This document shows, one piece after another, positions 1-7,381 of a stretch of 47,356 nt of DNA. The stretch is taken from positions 1 to 47,356 of the forward strand of contig JAZQVC010000046.1 of NCBI GenBank assembly GCA_045631645.1, written 5' to 3'. This DNA comes from SIG459 sp045631645. GTDB lineage: Bacteria; Bacillota; Clostridia; Oscillospirales; Oscillospiraceae. The translations under genes and the position numbers were made by a program. Positions within the stretch are counted from its first letter, which is position 1. Each line of letters begins with the position of its first letter. The notes under the pieces were generated by a model. The model was given only the letters and a program-made list of their open reading frames with translations, was not told the origin of the DNA and did not search any database.

Positions 1-83
1 ATGGCTACGATCCGACTTCTAATATCACCGCCTTCCGACTTTATTATACACATTGCCCTCAGGGCAATGTCAAGGCCTTTGAC

Positions 84-118
84 AAAAAAACAGCAGGACT
101 TTTCGTCCTGCTGTTTTT
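84..118 (-). terminator. Intrinsic terminator of the asp23-fakA operon
   Basis: The inverted repeat CAGCAGGAC / GTCCTGCTG (91-99 and 105-113) is followed, reading the minus strand, by a run of seven T (84-90). It lies just past the fakA stop codon. Bases 1-83 hold only a small palindrome (CATTGCCCT / AGGGCAATG, 51-69) and no gene I can support. Confidence 0.9.
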
Positions 119-131
119 ATTAATCAATCTC

Positions 132-1790
132 TTACTCAACAGAGATCATATAGTAGTAAACGGGCTGGCCGCCGTTTATTATGCTGTGTTCAGCATCGGG
201 GAAGGCCTTGGCAAGATATGCGAGAGTCTTCTCGCCGCCTTCTTCGTCAACATCCTCGCCGTAGTAAACGGAGATGAACTCTGGATCAAACTCCTCAAGG
301 GCGGAGTTGAGCTTGTTCATAGTGGCAAGCATGGTGTCGAAGGAGCCAAGAAGGGCGCCGTCCATAAGAGCCAGATACTCGCCGGCCTTGATGGAATGGC
401 CGTCGAACTCGCTGTCGCGGGCTGCGTAGGTAACAAGGGCGGTATGTACGCCGCCGATGACCTCGTTGAAGGTTTCGGTGAGGGTTGCCTCATCAGCACC
501 GGGATCCATATTCAGCATAGCGGTGATGCCCTGAGGAACGGTGCGGGTGGGGATAACAACAACTTTCTTATCGGTGAGATCCTCGCACTGCTGTGCTGCC
601 ATCCAGATGTTCTTGTTGTTGGGGAAAACGAAAACGGTTTCTGCGGGGGTGCGGTTAATTTCGCGGAGAATATCCTCGGTGGAGGGGTTCATGGTCTGGC
701 CGCCGGTTACAACGCGGTCAACGCCCAGCTCGCGGAAGAGCTGTGCAAGGCCTTCGCCTGCGCAGACGGAGACAAAGCCGAATTCCTTCTCAGCAGGAGC
801 ATACTCGGGCTCGGCGGGCTCGGCTGCCTTTTCCTTGGAGGCAACAAGCTCATCATGCTGGGTGCGCATGTTCTCGATCTTTGCAAGCTCAAGAACACCG
901 TACTTTGCGGCCTCGTTGAGGGCATCGCCGGGAACATTGGTATGGACATGAACCTTGAAGACCTCGTCATCCTCGGAGATAACAAGGCTGTCGCCAATGC
1001 TCTCAAGGAATGCGCGGTAGGGATCAAGATCGATCTCTTCCTGAAGCTTTCTTACGATATAAACGGTATCATAAGCAAACTCGATTTCGGCGGTATCAAA
1101 CTCGCCAAAGGGAGCGCTGCCATGATCCTCTTCCTCTTCATCAGCGGAAGCAATCTCAACGCTGCCGGAAACCATACGGCCCTGCAGAGAAGCCAGCATA
1201 GCGTCCAGAATGGTGACATAGCCCTTGCCGCCTGCGTCAACAACGCCTGCACGCTTGAGAACGGGGTTCTGCTCGATGGTCTCCTCAAGAGCATCCTTGG
1301 CAGCTGCCAGAGCGCATGCCAGAACAAGTTCGATGCTCTCCTCGCACTTGGCAAGATCCACAGCTGCGGTGGTGCCAACGCGGGAAACGGTGAGGATGGT
1401 GCCCTCGGCAGGCTTCATAACTGCCTTATATGCGGCATCAACACCTGCGCGCATAGCCTGAGCAAAAGTCTGAGCATCTGCGCTCTCAAGACCCTTTACG
1501 CTCTTTGCAAGACCGCGGAAGAGCAGGGAGAGGATAACGCCGGAATTTCCGCGTGCGCCACGGAGCAGGGCAGATGCTGCCTTGTTGCTTGCATCGGAAA
1601 GGCTTTCATATTTTGCCTTTTTGAACTCATTTGCAGCGGCAGACATGGTCAGGCACATATTGGTGCCGGTGTCGCCATCGGGAACGGGGAATACGTTCAG
1701 ATCATTAATAAGCTGCTTATTTGCTTCAAGAGCCTCATAGGCGCAAAGAATCATCTCGCCGAACTGAAGGCCGTTTATCATTTCTTTCAA
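132..1790 (-). CDS. fakA: DAK2-domain protein, fatty acid kinase catalytic subunit FakA (YloV-like)
   Basis: A 552-residue protein of the YloV/FakA family. In characterised Firmicutes FakA phosphorylates fatty acids bound to a FakB protein so that host or exogenous fatty acids can enter phospholipid synthesis. The N-terminal DAK2 (DhaL-like) ATP-binding domain carries the diagnostic NVFPVPDGDTGTNM near residues 32-45 and a glycine-rich RGARGNSG near residue 77. The middle and C-terminal domains follow, so length is normal. TTG at 1790 is the preferred start because a GGAGG lies 8 bases upstream; the ATG three codons later is too far from it. It follows asp23 in the same operon, a standard Firmicutes pair. 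No fakB is visible here. Confidence 0.93.
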   Translation of the reverse strand: MKEMINGLQFGEMILCAYEALEANKQLINDLNVFPVPDGDTGTNMCLTMSAAANEFKKAKYESLSDASNKAASALLRGARGNSGVILSLLFRGLAKSVKGLESADAQTFAQAMRAGVDAAYKAVMKPAEGTILTVSRVGTTAAVDLAKCEESIELVLACALAAAKDALEETIEQNPVLKRAGVVDAGGKGYVTILDAMLASLQGRMVSGSVEIASADEEEEDHGSAPFGEFDTAEIEFAYDTVYIVRKLQEEIDLDPYRAFLESIGDSLVISEDDEVFKVHVHTNVPGDALNEAAKYGVLELAKIENMRTQHDELVASKEKAAEPAEPEYAPAEKEFGFVSVCAGEGLAQLFRELGVDRVVTGGQTMNPSTEDILREINRTPAETVFVFPNNKNIWMAAQQCEDLTDKKVVVIPTRTVPQGITAMLNMDPGADEATLTETFNEVIGGVHTALVTYAARDSEFDGHSIKAGEYLALMDGALLGSFDTMLATMNKLNSALEEFDPEFISVYYGEDVDEEGGEKTLAYLAKAFPDAEHSIINGGQPVYYYMISVE

Positions 1791-1861
1791 AGTGGTTTAC
1801 CTCCGCTTTACCGCCTTTGCTTCCCTGAGCAGGCGGAATATTATCTCTTTTGGCCGAATAA

Positions 1862-2215
1862 TCAGCCGACTATCATATTATCGATAAATACGTTGACGTC
1901 CTTAACTGTCACGCCGGTTGCCTCTTCTACCTTGTAGCCTACCTCGGTGATGATGAGAGAGCCGACAGTTGCAAGATTCACGCCATGCTCCACAACAATG
2001 TGGAGGTCGATGGTGACGCTGTTATCTTCATTGAAGGTGACAAAAACACCCTTGCTCATAGATTCGCGGCGAAGAAGCTGATAAAGTCCGCTTTCCTTTG
2101 CCTTGCCAGCCATACCCTTAACGCCGAAGCAACGGGTTGCTGCATCACCGGCTATATTGGTGAACACTTCGGGGGAAATGCTTATAAAACCGTTTGCAGT
2201 TTCAATTTTAACCAT
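1862..2215 (-). CDS. Asp23/Gls24 family envelope stress protein (YloU-like)
   Basis: A 117-residue Asp23/Gls24-family protein, a small cytoplasmic or membrane-associated family linked to envelope stress and always lacking known catalysis. The sequence has the typical core: SPEVFTNIAGDAA near the N-terminus, then alternating hydrophobic strands (VTIDLHIVVEHGVNL) and a C-terminal helix and strand ending VNVFIDNMIVG. ATG at 2215 follows GAAAGGAG at good spacing. The yloU-yloV order, asp23 first then fakA 71 bases on, is conserved widely in Firmicutes and supports both calls. The function within lipid metabolism is not established. Confidence 0.92.
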   Translation of the reverse strand: MVKIETANGFISISPEVFTNIAGDAATRCFGVKGMAGKAKESGLYQLLRRESMSKGVFVTFNEDNSVTIDLHIVVEHGVNLATVGSLIITEVGYKVEEATGVTVKDVNVFIDNMIVG

Positions 2216-2290
2216 AATATAACTCCTTTCGGAACATCATATGAATGCTTTTAAATGGTCGCATTATAAAAATACGCATACTGACGTGAC

Positions 2291-2319
2291 ATTATATAAT
2301 AAACATGTCCAAATCTCAA
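2291..2319 (-). promoter_or_regulatory. Sigma-A-type promoter for asp23-fakA
   Basis: On the minus strand TTGAGA (2314-2319) is separated by 17 bases from a perfect TATAAT (2291-2296). It lies about 80 bases upstream of the asp23 start and back to back with the pncB promoter. Confidence 0.75.
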
Positions 2320-2356
2320 GTAAAATTTGCATTACATCCTCTTTTTTATTTTATCG

Positions 2357-2385
2357 TTGCTTTAAGGGAGGAAATGAAATATAAT
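2357..2385 (+). promoter_or_regulatory. Promoter for pncB-niaR
   Basis: TTGCTT (2357-2362), a 17-base spacer, then TATAAT (2380-2385). Transcription would begin near 2392, directly in front of the palindromic NiaR-type operator at 2401-2422. Confidence 0.72.
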
Positions 2386-2400
2386 ACTCTTGATAGGCAA

Positions 2401-2422
2401 GTCACCTGTCAAGACAGTTATG
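2401..2422 (+). promoter_or_regulatory. Predicted NiaR operator in the pncB leader
   Basis: This stretch contains ACCTGTCAAGACAGTT. Its reverse complement carries the core CTGTCTTGACAG, the same core as the palindrome before the membrane gene at 4523. One gene between the two sites encodes a NiaR-family repressor. The site sits just downstream of the pncB -10 box and overlaps the ribosome-binding region, a good place for repression by nicotinate-bound NiaR. The assignment rests on the shared core plus context. Confidence 0.72.
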
Positions 2423-2438
2423 TGCGGAGGCATAAGCT

Positions 2439-3923
2439 ATGAACAACAGCGCCAAACTCAATCTCGCCATGCTTTGTGACTTTTACGAGCTCACAATGGG
2501 CAACGGCTATTTCAACTGCGGACTTAAAGACCGCATAAGTTATTTTGATGTTTTCTTCCGCCGGGTTCCCGATGGCGGCGGTTTTGCCATTGCCGCAGGA
2601 CTTGAGCAGGTTGTGGAATATGTGAAGGATCTTCACTATGACGAGGAGGACATTGAGTATCTCCGTTCCCGCAATCTTTTCAGCGAGGAGTTTTTGGACT
2701 ATCTCCGCTCCTTCCGTTTCACCGGCGATATATGGGCAGTTCCCGAAGGAACTCCCGTTTTCCCCAACGAGCCCCTTATGGTGGTTCGCGCCAACGCAAT
2801 CGAGGCTCAGATACTGGAGACCTATGTTCTTATGACCTTCAACCACCAGAGCCTTATTGCCACCAAGGCAAGCCGCATCTGCCGCGCCGCGGACGGAAGA
2901 GCCGTTCTTGAGTTCGGCTCCCGCCGAAGCCACGGCATCGACGCCGCAGTCAGCGGTGCGAGAGCTGCATATATTGGCGGCTGCGCAGGCACCGCCTGCA
3001 CCGTTGCCGACCAGCTTTACGGAGTGAAGGCAGGTGGCACCATGGCTCATGCATGGGTGCAGATGTTCGAAAGCGAATACGAGGCCTTCAAGACTTATTG
3101 CGAGATTTATCCCACCAATGCCACCTTGCTTGTGGACACCTATAACTCCCTCCATTCCGGCGTTCCCAACGCAATCAGAGTATTCAACGAAGTCCTCAAG
3201 CCTCTGGGCATAACAAAGTGCGGCATACGCTTTGACTCCGGCGACCTTGCCTACCTGACCCGCACCGCAAGAAAGATGCTGGACGAGGCAGGCTGGACTG
3301 AATGTTCCATCACATGCTCCAACTCCCTTGACGAATTTGTGATTGCCGACCTTCTCCATCAGGGCGCAGAGATTGACGTTTTCGGCGTAGGCGAAAGACT
3401 TATCACCGCACGAAGCGAGCCCGTTTTCGGCGGCGTTTACAAGCTTGTTGCCATCGAGGACAAGGAAGGACATATCAAACCCAGAATCAAAATCAGCGAA
3501 AACATAGCCAAAATCACAAATCCCCATTTCAAGAAGCTTTACCGCTTCTATGCCAACGATACGGGCAAGGCTCTTGCCGACTATCTCTGCCTCCACGACG
3601 AAGAGGTTGACGACAGCGACACTCTTGAAATTTTCGACCCCGAGGCCACATGGAAGCGCAAAGAGGTTTATAACTTCACCGCCAAGGAGCTTCTTGTTCC
3701 CATTTTCCAAAAAGGCGAGCTTGTCTATGAGCTTCCCGCACTGGACGATATCCGCTCTTACTGCGCGCAGCAGCTTGATACCCTTTGGGACGAAGTTAAG
3801 CGCTTTGATAACCCCCATAACTACTATGTTGACCTTTCCCAGAAGCTTTGGGACATTAAAAATGACCTGCTGATGCGCTTCGGCAAGGCAAGAAGGAGCG
3901 GTGGTAAAAATGAAGGCCGATGA
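2439..3923 (+). CDS. pncB: Nicotinate phosphoribosyltransferase
   Basis: A 494-residue nicotinate phosphoribosyltransferase, which joins nicotinate to PRPP to give nicotinate mononucleotide in NAD salvage. Recognisable features are the N-terminal LCDFYELTMGNGYF, the FGSRRSHGIDAA loop near residues 164-175 (family phosphate/PRPP-contacting region with the conserved histidine), IRFDSGDLAYL near residue 265, and the full C-terminal domain. GCGGAGG precedes ATG 2439. The 3' end overlaps niaR by 14 bases, so the enzyme and its repressor are co-translated. Control is probably through the operator at 2401-2422. Confidence 0.95.
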   Translation: MNNSAKLNLAMLCDFYELTMGNGYFNCGLKDRISYFDVFFRRVPDGGGFAIAAGLEQVVEYVKDLHYDEEDIEYLRSRNLFSEEFLDYLRSFRFTGDIWAVPEGTPVFPNEPLMVVRANAIEAQILETYVLMTFNHQSLIATKASRICRAADGRAVLEFGSRRSHGIDAAVSGARAAYIGGCAGTACTVADQLYGVKAGGTMAHAWVQMFESEYEAFKTYCEIYPTNATLLVDTYNSLHSGVPNAIRVFNEVLKPLGITKCGIRFDSGDLAYLTRTARKMLDEAGWTECSITCSNSLDEFVIADLLHQGAEIDVFGVGERLITARSEPVFGGVYKLVAIEDKEGHIKPRIKISENIAKITNPHFKKLYRFYANDTGKALADYLCLHDEEVDDSDTLEIFDPEATWKRKEVYNFTAKELLVPIFQKGELVYELPALDDIRSYCAQQLDTLWDEVKRFDNPHNYYVDLSQKLWDIKNDLLMRFGKARRSGGKNEGR

Positions 3924-4431
3924 GCGCAGAAACGCCATTCTTTCTCAGCTTCGCCTTTCCGCCTCCCCCACATCTGCGGAAACTCTTGCCAACAAGTTTG
4001 GCGTAAGCCGCCAGGTGGTTGTTGGTGACGTTGCCCTGCTCAGAGCCTTCGGAAACGAAATATCCGCCACTCCAAGAGGCTATGTGCTCGAGAGGGATAC
4101 CGGTATGCTCACCCGCACCCTCGCCTGTTGCCACAGCGGAGAGGATATGGAACGGGAGCTTAATATAATGGTGGATAACGGCTGCATTGTTAAAAATGTT
4201 ACCGTTGATCATCCCATATACGGACAGCTTACAGGCTCGCTGGAACTGAAAAGCCGCTACGATGTGAAGCAGTTTGTCGCCAGAAACCTCCAATGCGAGG
4301 CTCAGCCCCTTTCCGCCCTCACCGATGGAATTCATCTCCACACCCTCCTCTGCCCCGACGAGGAGGCTCTTCAGCGCGTAATTGCCGAGCTGAAAGAGGC
4401 GGGAATTTTGCTGAACAAAGAAGACGCTTGA
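3910..4431 (+). CDS. niaR: NiaR-type transcriptional repressor of NAD salvage (HTH plus 3H domain)
   Basis: A 173-residue regulator of the NiaR/YrxA family: an N-terminal HTH_11 winged helix (roughly residues 5-60, with SAETLANKFGVSRQVVVGDV) and a C-terminal 3H domain with the histidines CCHSGED, VDHPIYGQ and TDGIHLHTL that give the domain its name and probably bind a metal. In Bacillus the homologue represses niacin uptake and NAD genes when nicotinate is available. ATG 3910 is chosen because AAGGAG at 3893-3898 is too close to the upstream in-frame GTG at 3901. It overlaps the end of pncB. Confidence 0.92.
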   Translation: MKADERRNAILSQLRLSASPTSAETLANKFGVSRQVVVGDVALLRAFGNEISATPRGYVLERDTGMLTRTLACCHSGEDMERELNIMVDNGCIVKNVTVDHPIYGQLTGSLELKSRYDVKQFVARNLQCEAQPLSALTDGIHLHTLLCPDEEALQRVIAELKEAGILLNKEDA

Positions 4432-4455
4432 CAATTTAACATTTATGAATATAAT
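4428..4455 (+). promoter_or_regulatory. Consensus promoter overlapping the niaR stop codon
   Basis: TTGACA (4428-4433) and TATAAT (4450-4455), both perfect, with a 16-base spacer. The -35 box overlaps the niaR stop. It drives the membrane gene at 4523 and is followed at once by the operator palindrome. Confidence 0.8.
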
Positions 4456-4490
4456 GGCTATACAGCTGTCTTGACACCTGTATAGCCATT
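4453..4490 (+). promoter_or_regulatory. Predicted NiaR operator in a perfect 13-bp inverted repeat
   Basis: AATGGCTATACAG (4453-4465) and CTGTATAGCCATT (4478-4490) are perfect complements. They enclose CTGTCTTGACAC, the same core as the pncB site. A T-rich tail (ATCGTTTTTA) follows, so the RNA hairpin could also end or attenuate transcription from pncB-niaR. The position immediately after the -10 box fits a repressor site. Confidence 0.75.
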
Positions 4491-4522
4491 ATCGTTTTTA
4501 TATATCGGAGGAAGCGATTTTT

Positions 4523-5629
4523 ATGAGCAAATTCAAGGCTTTTCTCAAAAGAAAGAATATAGTGTTTTCCGCAAAACGCTACGGCATCGATGCCCTCAGC
4601 GCCATGGCTCAGGGTCTTTTCTGCACTTTGCTTGTGGGCACTATTCTCAACACTCTGGGCACTCAGCTGGGAATAGGCTTTCTTAACGCCACCGTTGCCA
4701 CTGTAAACGGCACAGACTACACCATAGGCGGACTTGCCAGCGCCATGGTTGGCCCTGCCATGGCAGTTGCCATAGGCTTTGCCCTGCAGGCTCCCGCAAT
4801 GGTGCTCTTCTCCCTTGTACCCGTGGGCTTTGCCACCAACGCCATCGGCGGTGCCGGCGGTCCTCTTGCAGTGCTGATAGTTGCAATAGTTGCCAGCGAA
4901 TTCGGCAAAGCAGTCAGCAAGGAAACCAAGATCGACATTCTCGTAACTCCCATAGTCACCATTTTGGTGGGCGTAGGGCTTGCTTATTTCATTGCCGCAC
5001 CTATAGGAAAGGCCGCGAACTTCGTTGGCTCTTTCATAGTTTGGGCAACAGAGCTGCACCCCTTCCTCATGGGCATGATAGTCTCCGCCGTTGTGGGCAT
5101 AGCCCTCACCCTCCCCATATCCTCCGCTGCAATCTGCGCGGCATTGGGTCTCACAGGTCTGGCAGGCGGCGCTGCTGTTGCCGGCTGCTGCGCCCAGATG
5201 GTGGGCTTTGCGGTTATGAGCTTTCGCGAAAACCGCTGGGGCGGAATTGTCAGCCAGGGTCTTGGCACCAGCATGCTCCAGATGGGCAACATTGTACGCA
5301 ACCCAAAAATCTGGATTGCACCCATACTCACCAGCATCATAACAGGCCCCATTGCCACCTGCGTTTTCCGTCTGGAAATGAACGGAGCCGCCGTCAACTC
5401 AGGCATGGGCACCTGCGGTCTCTGCGGCCCTATCGGCGTCTGGACGGGCTGGGTTGAGCCCTCCGCCAAGGCCATTGAAAACGGCGCCTGCGCCATCGTT
5501 CCCGGGGCTATGGAGTGGATAGGACTTGCCCTTGTATGCATTGTTCTTCCTGCTGTAATCTGCTGTGCACTGGGTCTTGTCTGCCGCCGCATTGGCTGGA
5601 TAAAAGAGGGAGATCTGAAGCTGGACTAA
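4523..5629 (+). CDS. PfoR / PTS_EIIC_2-family membrane protein, candidate niacin-linked transporter
   Basis: A 368-residue polytopic membrane protein with eight or more hydrophobic segments rich in Gly and Ala, resembling the PTS_EIIC_2/PfoR family (single EIIC-like domain without phosphorylation domains EIIA or EIIB). Family members are mostly unassigned; PfoR was named from a Clostridium perfringens toxin-regulation locus. AATGGAGG-like GGAGG at 4507 precedes ATG 4523. Context is the important clue: a consensus promoter with a NiaR-type operator stands directly in front, and pncB-niaR lies upstream. I therefore infer uptake of nicotinate, nicotinamide or a precursor. The transport role is inference; the membrane character is plain from the sequence. 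Confidence 0.75.
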   Translation: MSKFKAFLKRKNIVFSAKRYGIDALSAMAQGLFCTLLVGTILNTLGTQLGIGFLNATVATVNGTDYTIGGLASAMVGPAMAVAIGFALQAPAMVLFSLVPVGFATNAIGGAGGPLAVLIVAIVASEFGKAVSKETKIDILVTPIVTILVGVGLAYFIAAPIGKAANFVGSFIVWATELHPFLMGMIVSAVVGIALTLPISSAAICAALGLTGLAGGAAVAGCCAQMVGFAVMSFRENRWGGIVSQGLGTSMLQMGNIVRNPKIWIAPILTSIITGPIATCVFRLEMNGAAVNSGMGTCGLCGPIGVWTGWVEPSAKAIENGACAIVPGAMEWIGLALVCIVLPAVICCALGLVCRRIGWIKEGDLKLD

Positions 5630-5641
5630 GGCAAATTGGCA

Positions 5642-5670
5642 TTGACATTATTATATATATATGTTTTAAT
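5642..5670 (+). promoter_or_regulatory. Promoter of the T-box leader
   Basis: TTGACA (5642-5647), a 17-base spacer, then TTTAAT (5665-5670). It starts a leader of about 300 nt before the LeuA-like gene. Confidence 0.65.
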
Positions 5671-5676
5671 AGCCCT

Positions 5677-5965
5677 ATCGTTTTAATGCGTTAAATGCTG
5701 TGACGGAATTATGCCTCTGTGGGCGTGTTTCAGAGAGTCGGCGCTTGCTGCGAGCCGATACCAAACACAGATGAGCAGTCTCTTTCCCGAGCTTGTTCTG
5801 CCAAAGCCAAACAGTGAGTAGTGGAACACGGTCAGCCCCGTTATAGGCTATGGGCTTAAACGAGTCCGAGAGAGATTATTTCCCGCGAGGGGATAATAAT
5901 CAGGGTGGTACCGCGAAAAGAATTTTCGTCCCTGAAGCTGCATCGCCAGCTTCAGGGATTTTTTC
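5677..5965 (+). promoter_or_regulatory. T-box riboswitch leader, probably leucine-specific
   Basis: The conserved T-box AGGGTGGTACCGCG lies at 5902-5915. A terminator hairpin follows: CCCTGAAGCTG / CAGCTTCAGGG (5930-5940, 5947-5957) plus a T run. Upstream are a stem I-like region with AGAGAGTCGGC...GAGCCGA (about 5731-5760) and a stem III-like hairpin (about 5874-5900). The T-box pairs with uncharged tRNA to prevent termination, so downstream genes are made when the cognate amino acid is scarce. The best specifier candidate by position is CTC (Leu) at 5780-5782, six bases before the GAGC element. GTC (Val) at 5778-5780 cannot be excluded by eye. Confidence 0.88.
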
Positions 5966-5983
5966 ATTCAGGAGGTCAATTTT

Positions 5984-7381
5984 ATGAGAAAGATTTATAT
6001 CAGCGACATCAGCATGCTCCTTTCCAAGGGCGCAGCCCTCTCCTTCAGAGAAAAGATAGAGCTTGCAAAGATTCTCGATAAGCTGGGTGCTGACTGCATC
6101 GAATGCGGCGGCATCGAAAAGGTGAAAATTGACTCCCTTCTTATCAAGTCCATCGCCTCCGCTGTCCGCGATGCTGCCGTTGCAGTACCCGTAGCGCTGA
6201 GCGCAGAGGGCGTTGAAACTGTCTGGAACGCACTCAAGGACGCAAAAAAGCCCAGACTTCAGGTTGTTGCCCCCATATCCTCCGTTCAGATGGAGTATTT
6301 TTATCACAAAAAGCCTGCCGCAATGCTCGCTGCCGTAAAAGAAACCCTCTCTCTTTGCGCTTCCAAGGGCTGCCAGGTTGAATTTATTGCCGAGGATGCC
6401 TGCAGAGCGGAAAAGGACTTCCTTAAGGAAATCATCTCCGCCGCCATTGAAGCCGGCGCAGGTATCGTCACCGTCTGCGACACCGAGGGCGCCCGTCTCC
6501 CCGGTGAGATTGCAGAGTTTGTCCGCGAGCTTTTTGAAGCCGTTCCCGCCCTTGAAAATGTCCGTCTGGGCGTTAAGTGCGCAAACGAGCTTTCCATGGC
6601 TGATACCGCCTCCGTTGCCGCCATCGGCTGCGGCGCAGGAGAAGTGAAGGTATGCTCCTGCGTCGGTGATACCGCATCCCTTGAAAATGTTTCCCGCATT
6701 CTCGCCGCAAGGGGAGATTCCCTGTCTGCATTCTGCGGCATTCGCATCACCGAGCTCAGCCGCAGCACCGCCCAGATTGGACGTATGTTCTCCGGCAAGA
6801 GCGGCAATCCCTATGATAGCGGCGTTCACGCCGAGGACAGCGCACTGGTGCTTTCCGTTCATGACGATGCTGCCGCCGTTGCAAGAGCCACCGCCGCATT
6901 GGGCTATGACCTGAGCGAAGAGGATATAGCCAAGGTTCACGACGCTCTCAAGCGCATTGGCAAAGAGCGCATCGGCGCCACCGAACTGGACGCCATTGTT
7001 GCCACCGCCGCGCTGCAGGTTCCCCCTACCTATAAGGTTGAAAGTTATATGGTAAATTCCAGCAGCGGAATGAAGTCCGTTGCTCAGATAAAGCTTCTCC
7101 ACGAAGACAAAGTTCTGCAGGGCGTTTATGCCGGCGACGGTCCTATCGATGCCGCATTCATCGCCGTTGAGCAGATTGTCGGCCGCCACTTCGAACTGGA
7201 CGAATTCCAGATTCAGGCCATCACCGAAGGCCGCGAGGCAATGGGCGAGACCATAGTCAAACTCCGCAGCGGCGGCAAGCTCTATTCCGGTAGAGGAATT
7301 TCCACCGATATTATCGGCGCATCTATCCGCGCCTATGTAAACGCGCTGAACAAGATTGTTTATGAGGAGGGCGCTGAATGA
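5984..7381 (+). CDS. LeuA-like (2-isopropylmalate synthase family) protein with degenerate active site
   Basis: A 465-residue protein with the 2-isopropylmalate synthase architecture: a TIM barrel (about residues 1-270), a linker, and a LeuA dimer/regulatory domain (about 335-460) that ends in recognisable STDIIGASIRAYVNALNK. True LeuA has DTTLRDGEQ at the start of the barrel and an HxH metal motif (HCHND). Here these read DISMLLSKGAAL and VKCANEL, so the catalytic Arg, the metal Asp and both metal His are gone. Acetyl-CoA condensation is therefore doubtful, while the leucine-sensing domain looks intact. AGGAGG precedes ATG 5984. It is the first gene after the T-box and overlaps the next gene by 4 bases. 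It could be a regulatory or scaffold paralogue, or an enzyme with changed chemistry. Confidence 0.82.
   Translation: MRKIYISDISMLLSKGAALSFREKIELAKILDKLGADCIECGGIEKVKIDSLLIKSIASAVRDAAVAVPVALSAEGVETVWNALKDAKKPRLQVVAPISSVQMEYFYHKKPAAMLAAVKETLSLCASKGCQVEFIAEDACRAEKDFLKEIISAAIEAGAGIVTVCDTEGARLPGEIAEFVRELFEAVPALENVRLGVKCANELSMADTASVAAIGCGAGEVKVCSCVGDTASLENVSRILAARGDSLSAFCGIRITELSRSTAQIGRMFSGKSGNPYDSGVHAEDSALVLSVHDDAAAVARATAALGYDLSEEDIAKVHDALKRIGKERIGATELDAIVATAALQVPPTYKVESYMVNSSSGMKSVAQIKLLHEDKVLQGVYAGDGPIDAAFIAVEQIVGRHFELDEFQIQAITEGREAMGETIVKLRSGGKLYSGRGISTDIIGASIRAYVNALNKIVYEEGAE

Noticed and set aside
1..123. A 40-codon plus-strand frame at the window start running through the terminator
   Set aside because: It reads through the fakA terminator hairpin and has no supporting feature. 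If an upstream gene ends here I cannot tell which frame it uses.
186..1937. A 583-codon open frame on the plus strand opposite fakA and asp23
   Set aside because: It is the antisense of two well-conserved genes, has no ribosome site or family features, and long reverse frames are common in this codon usage.
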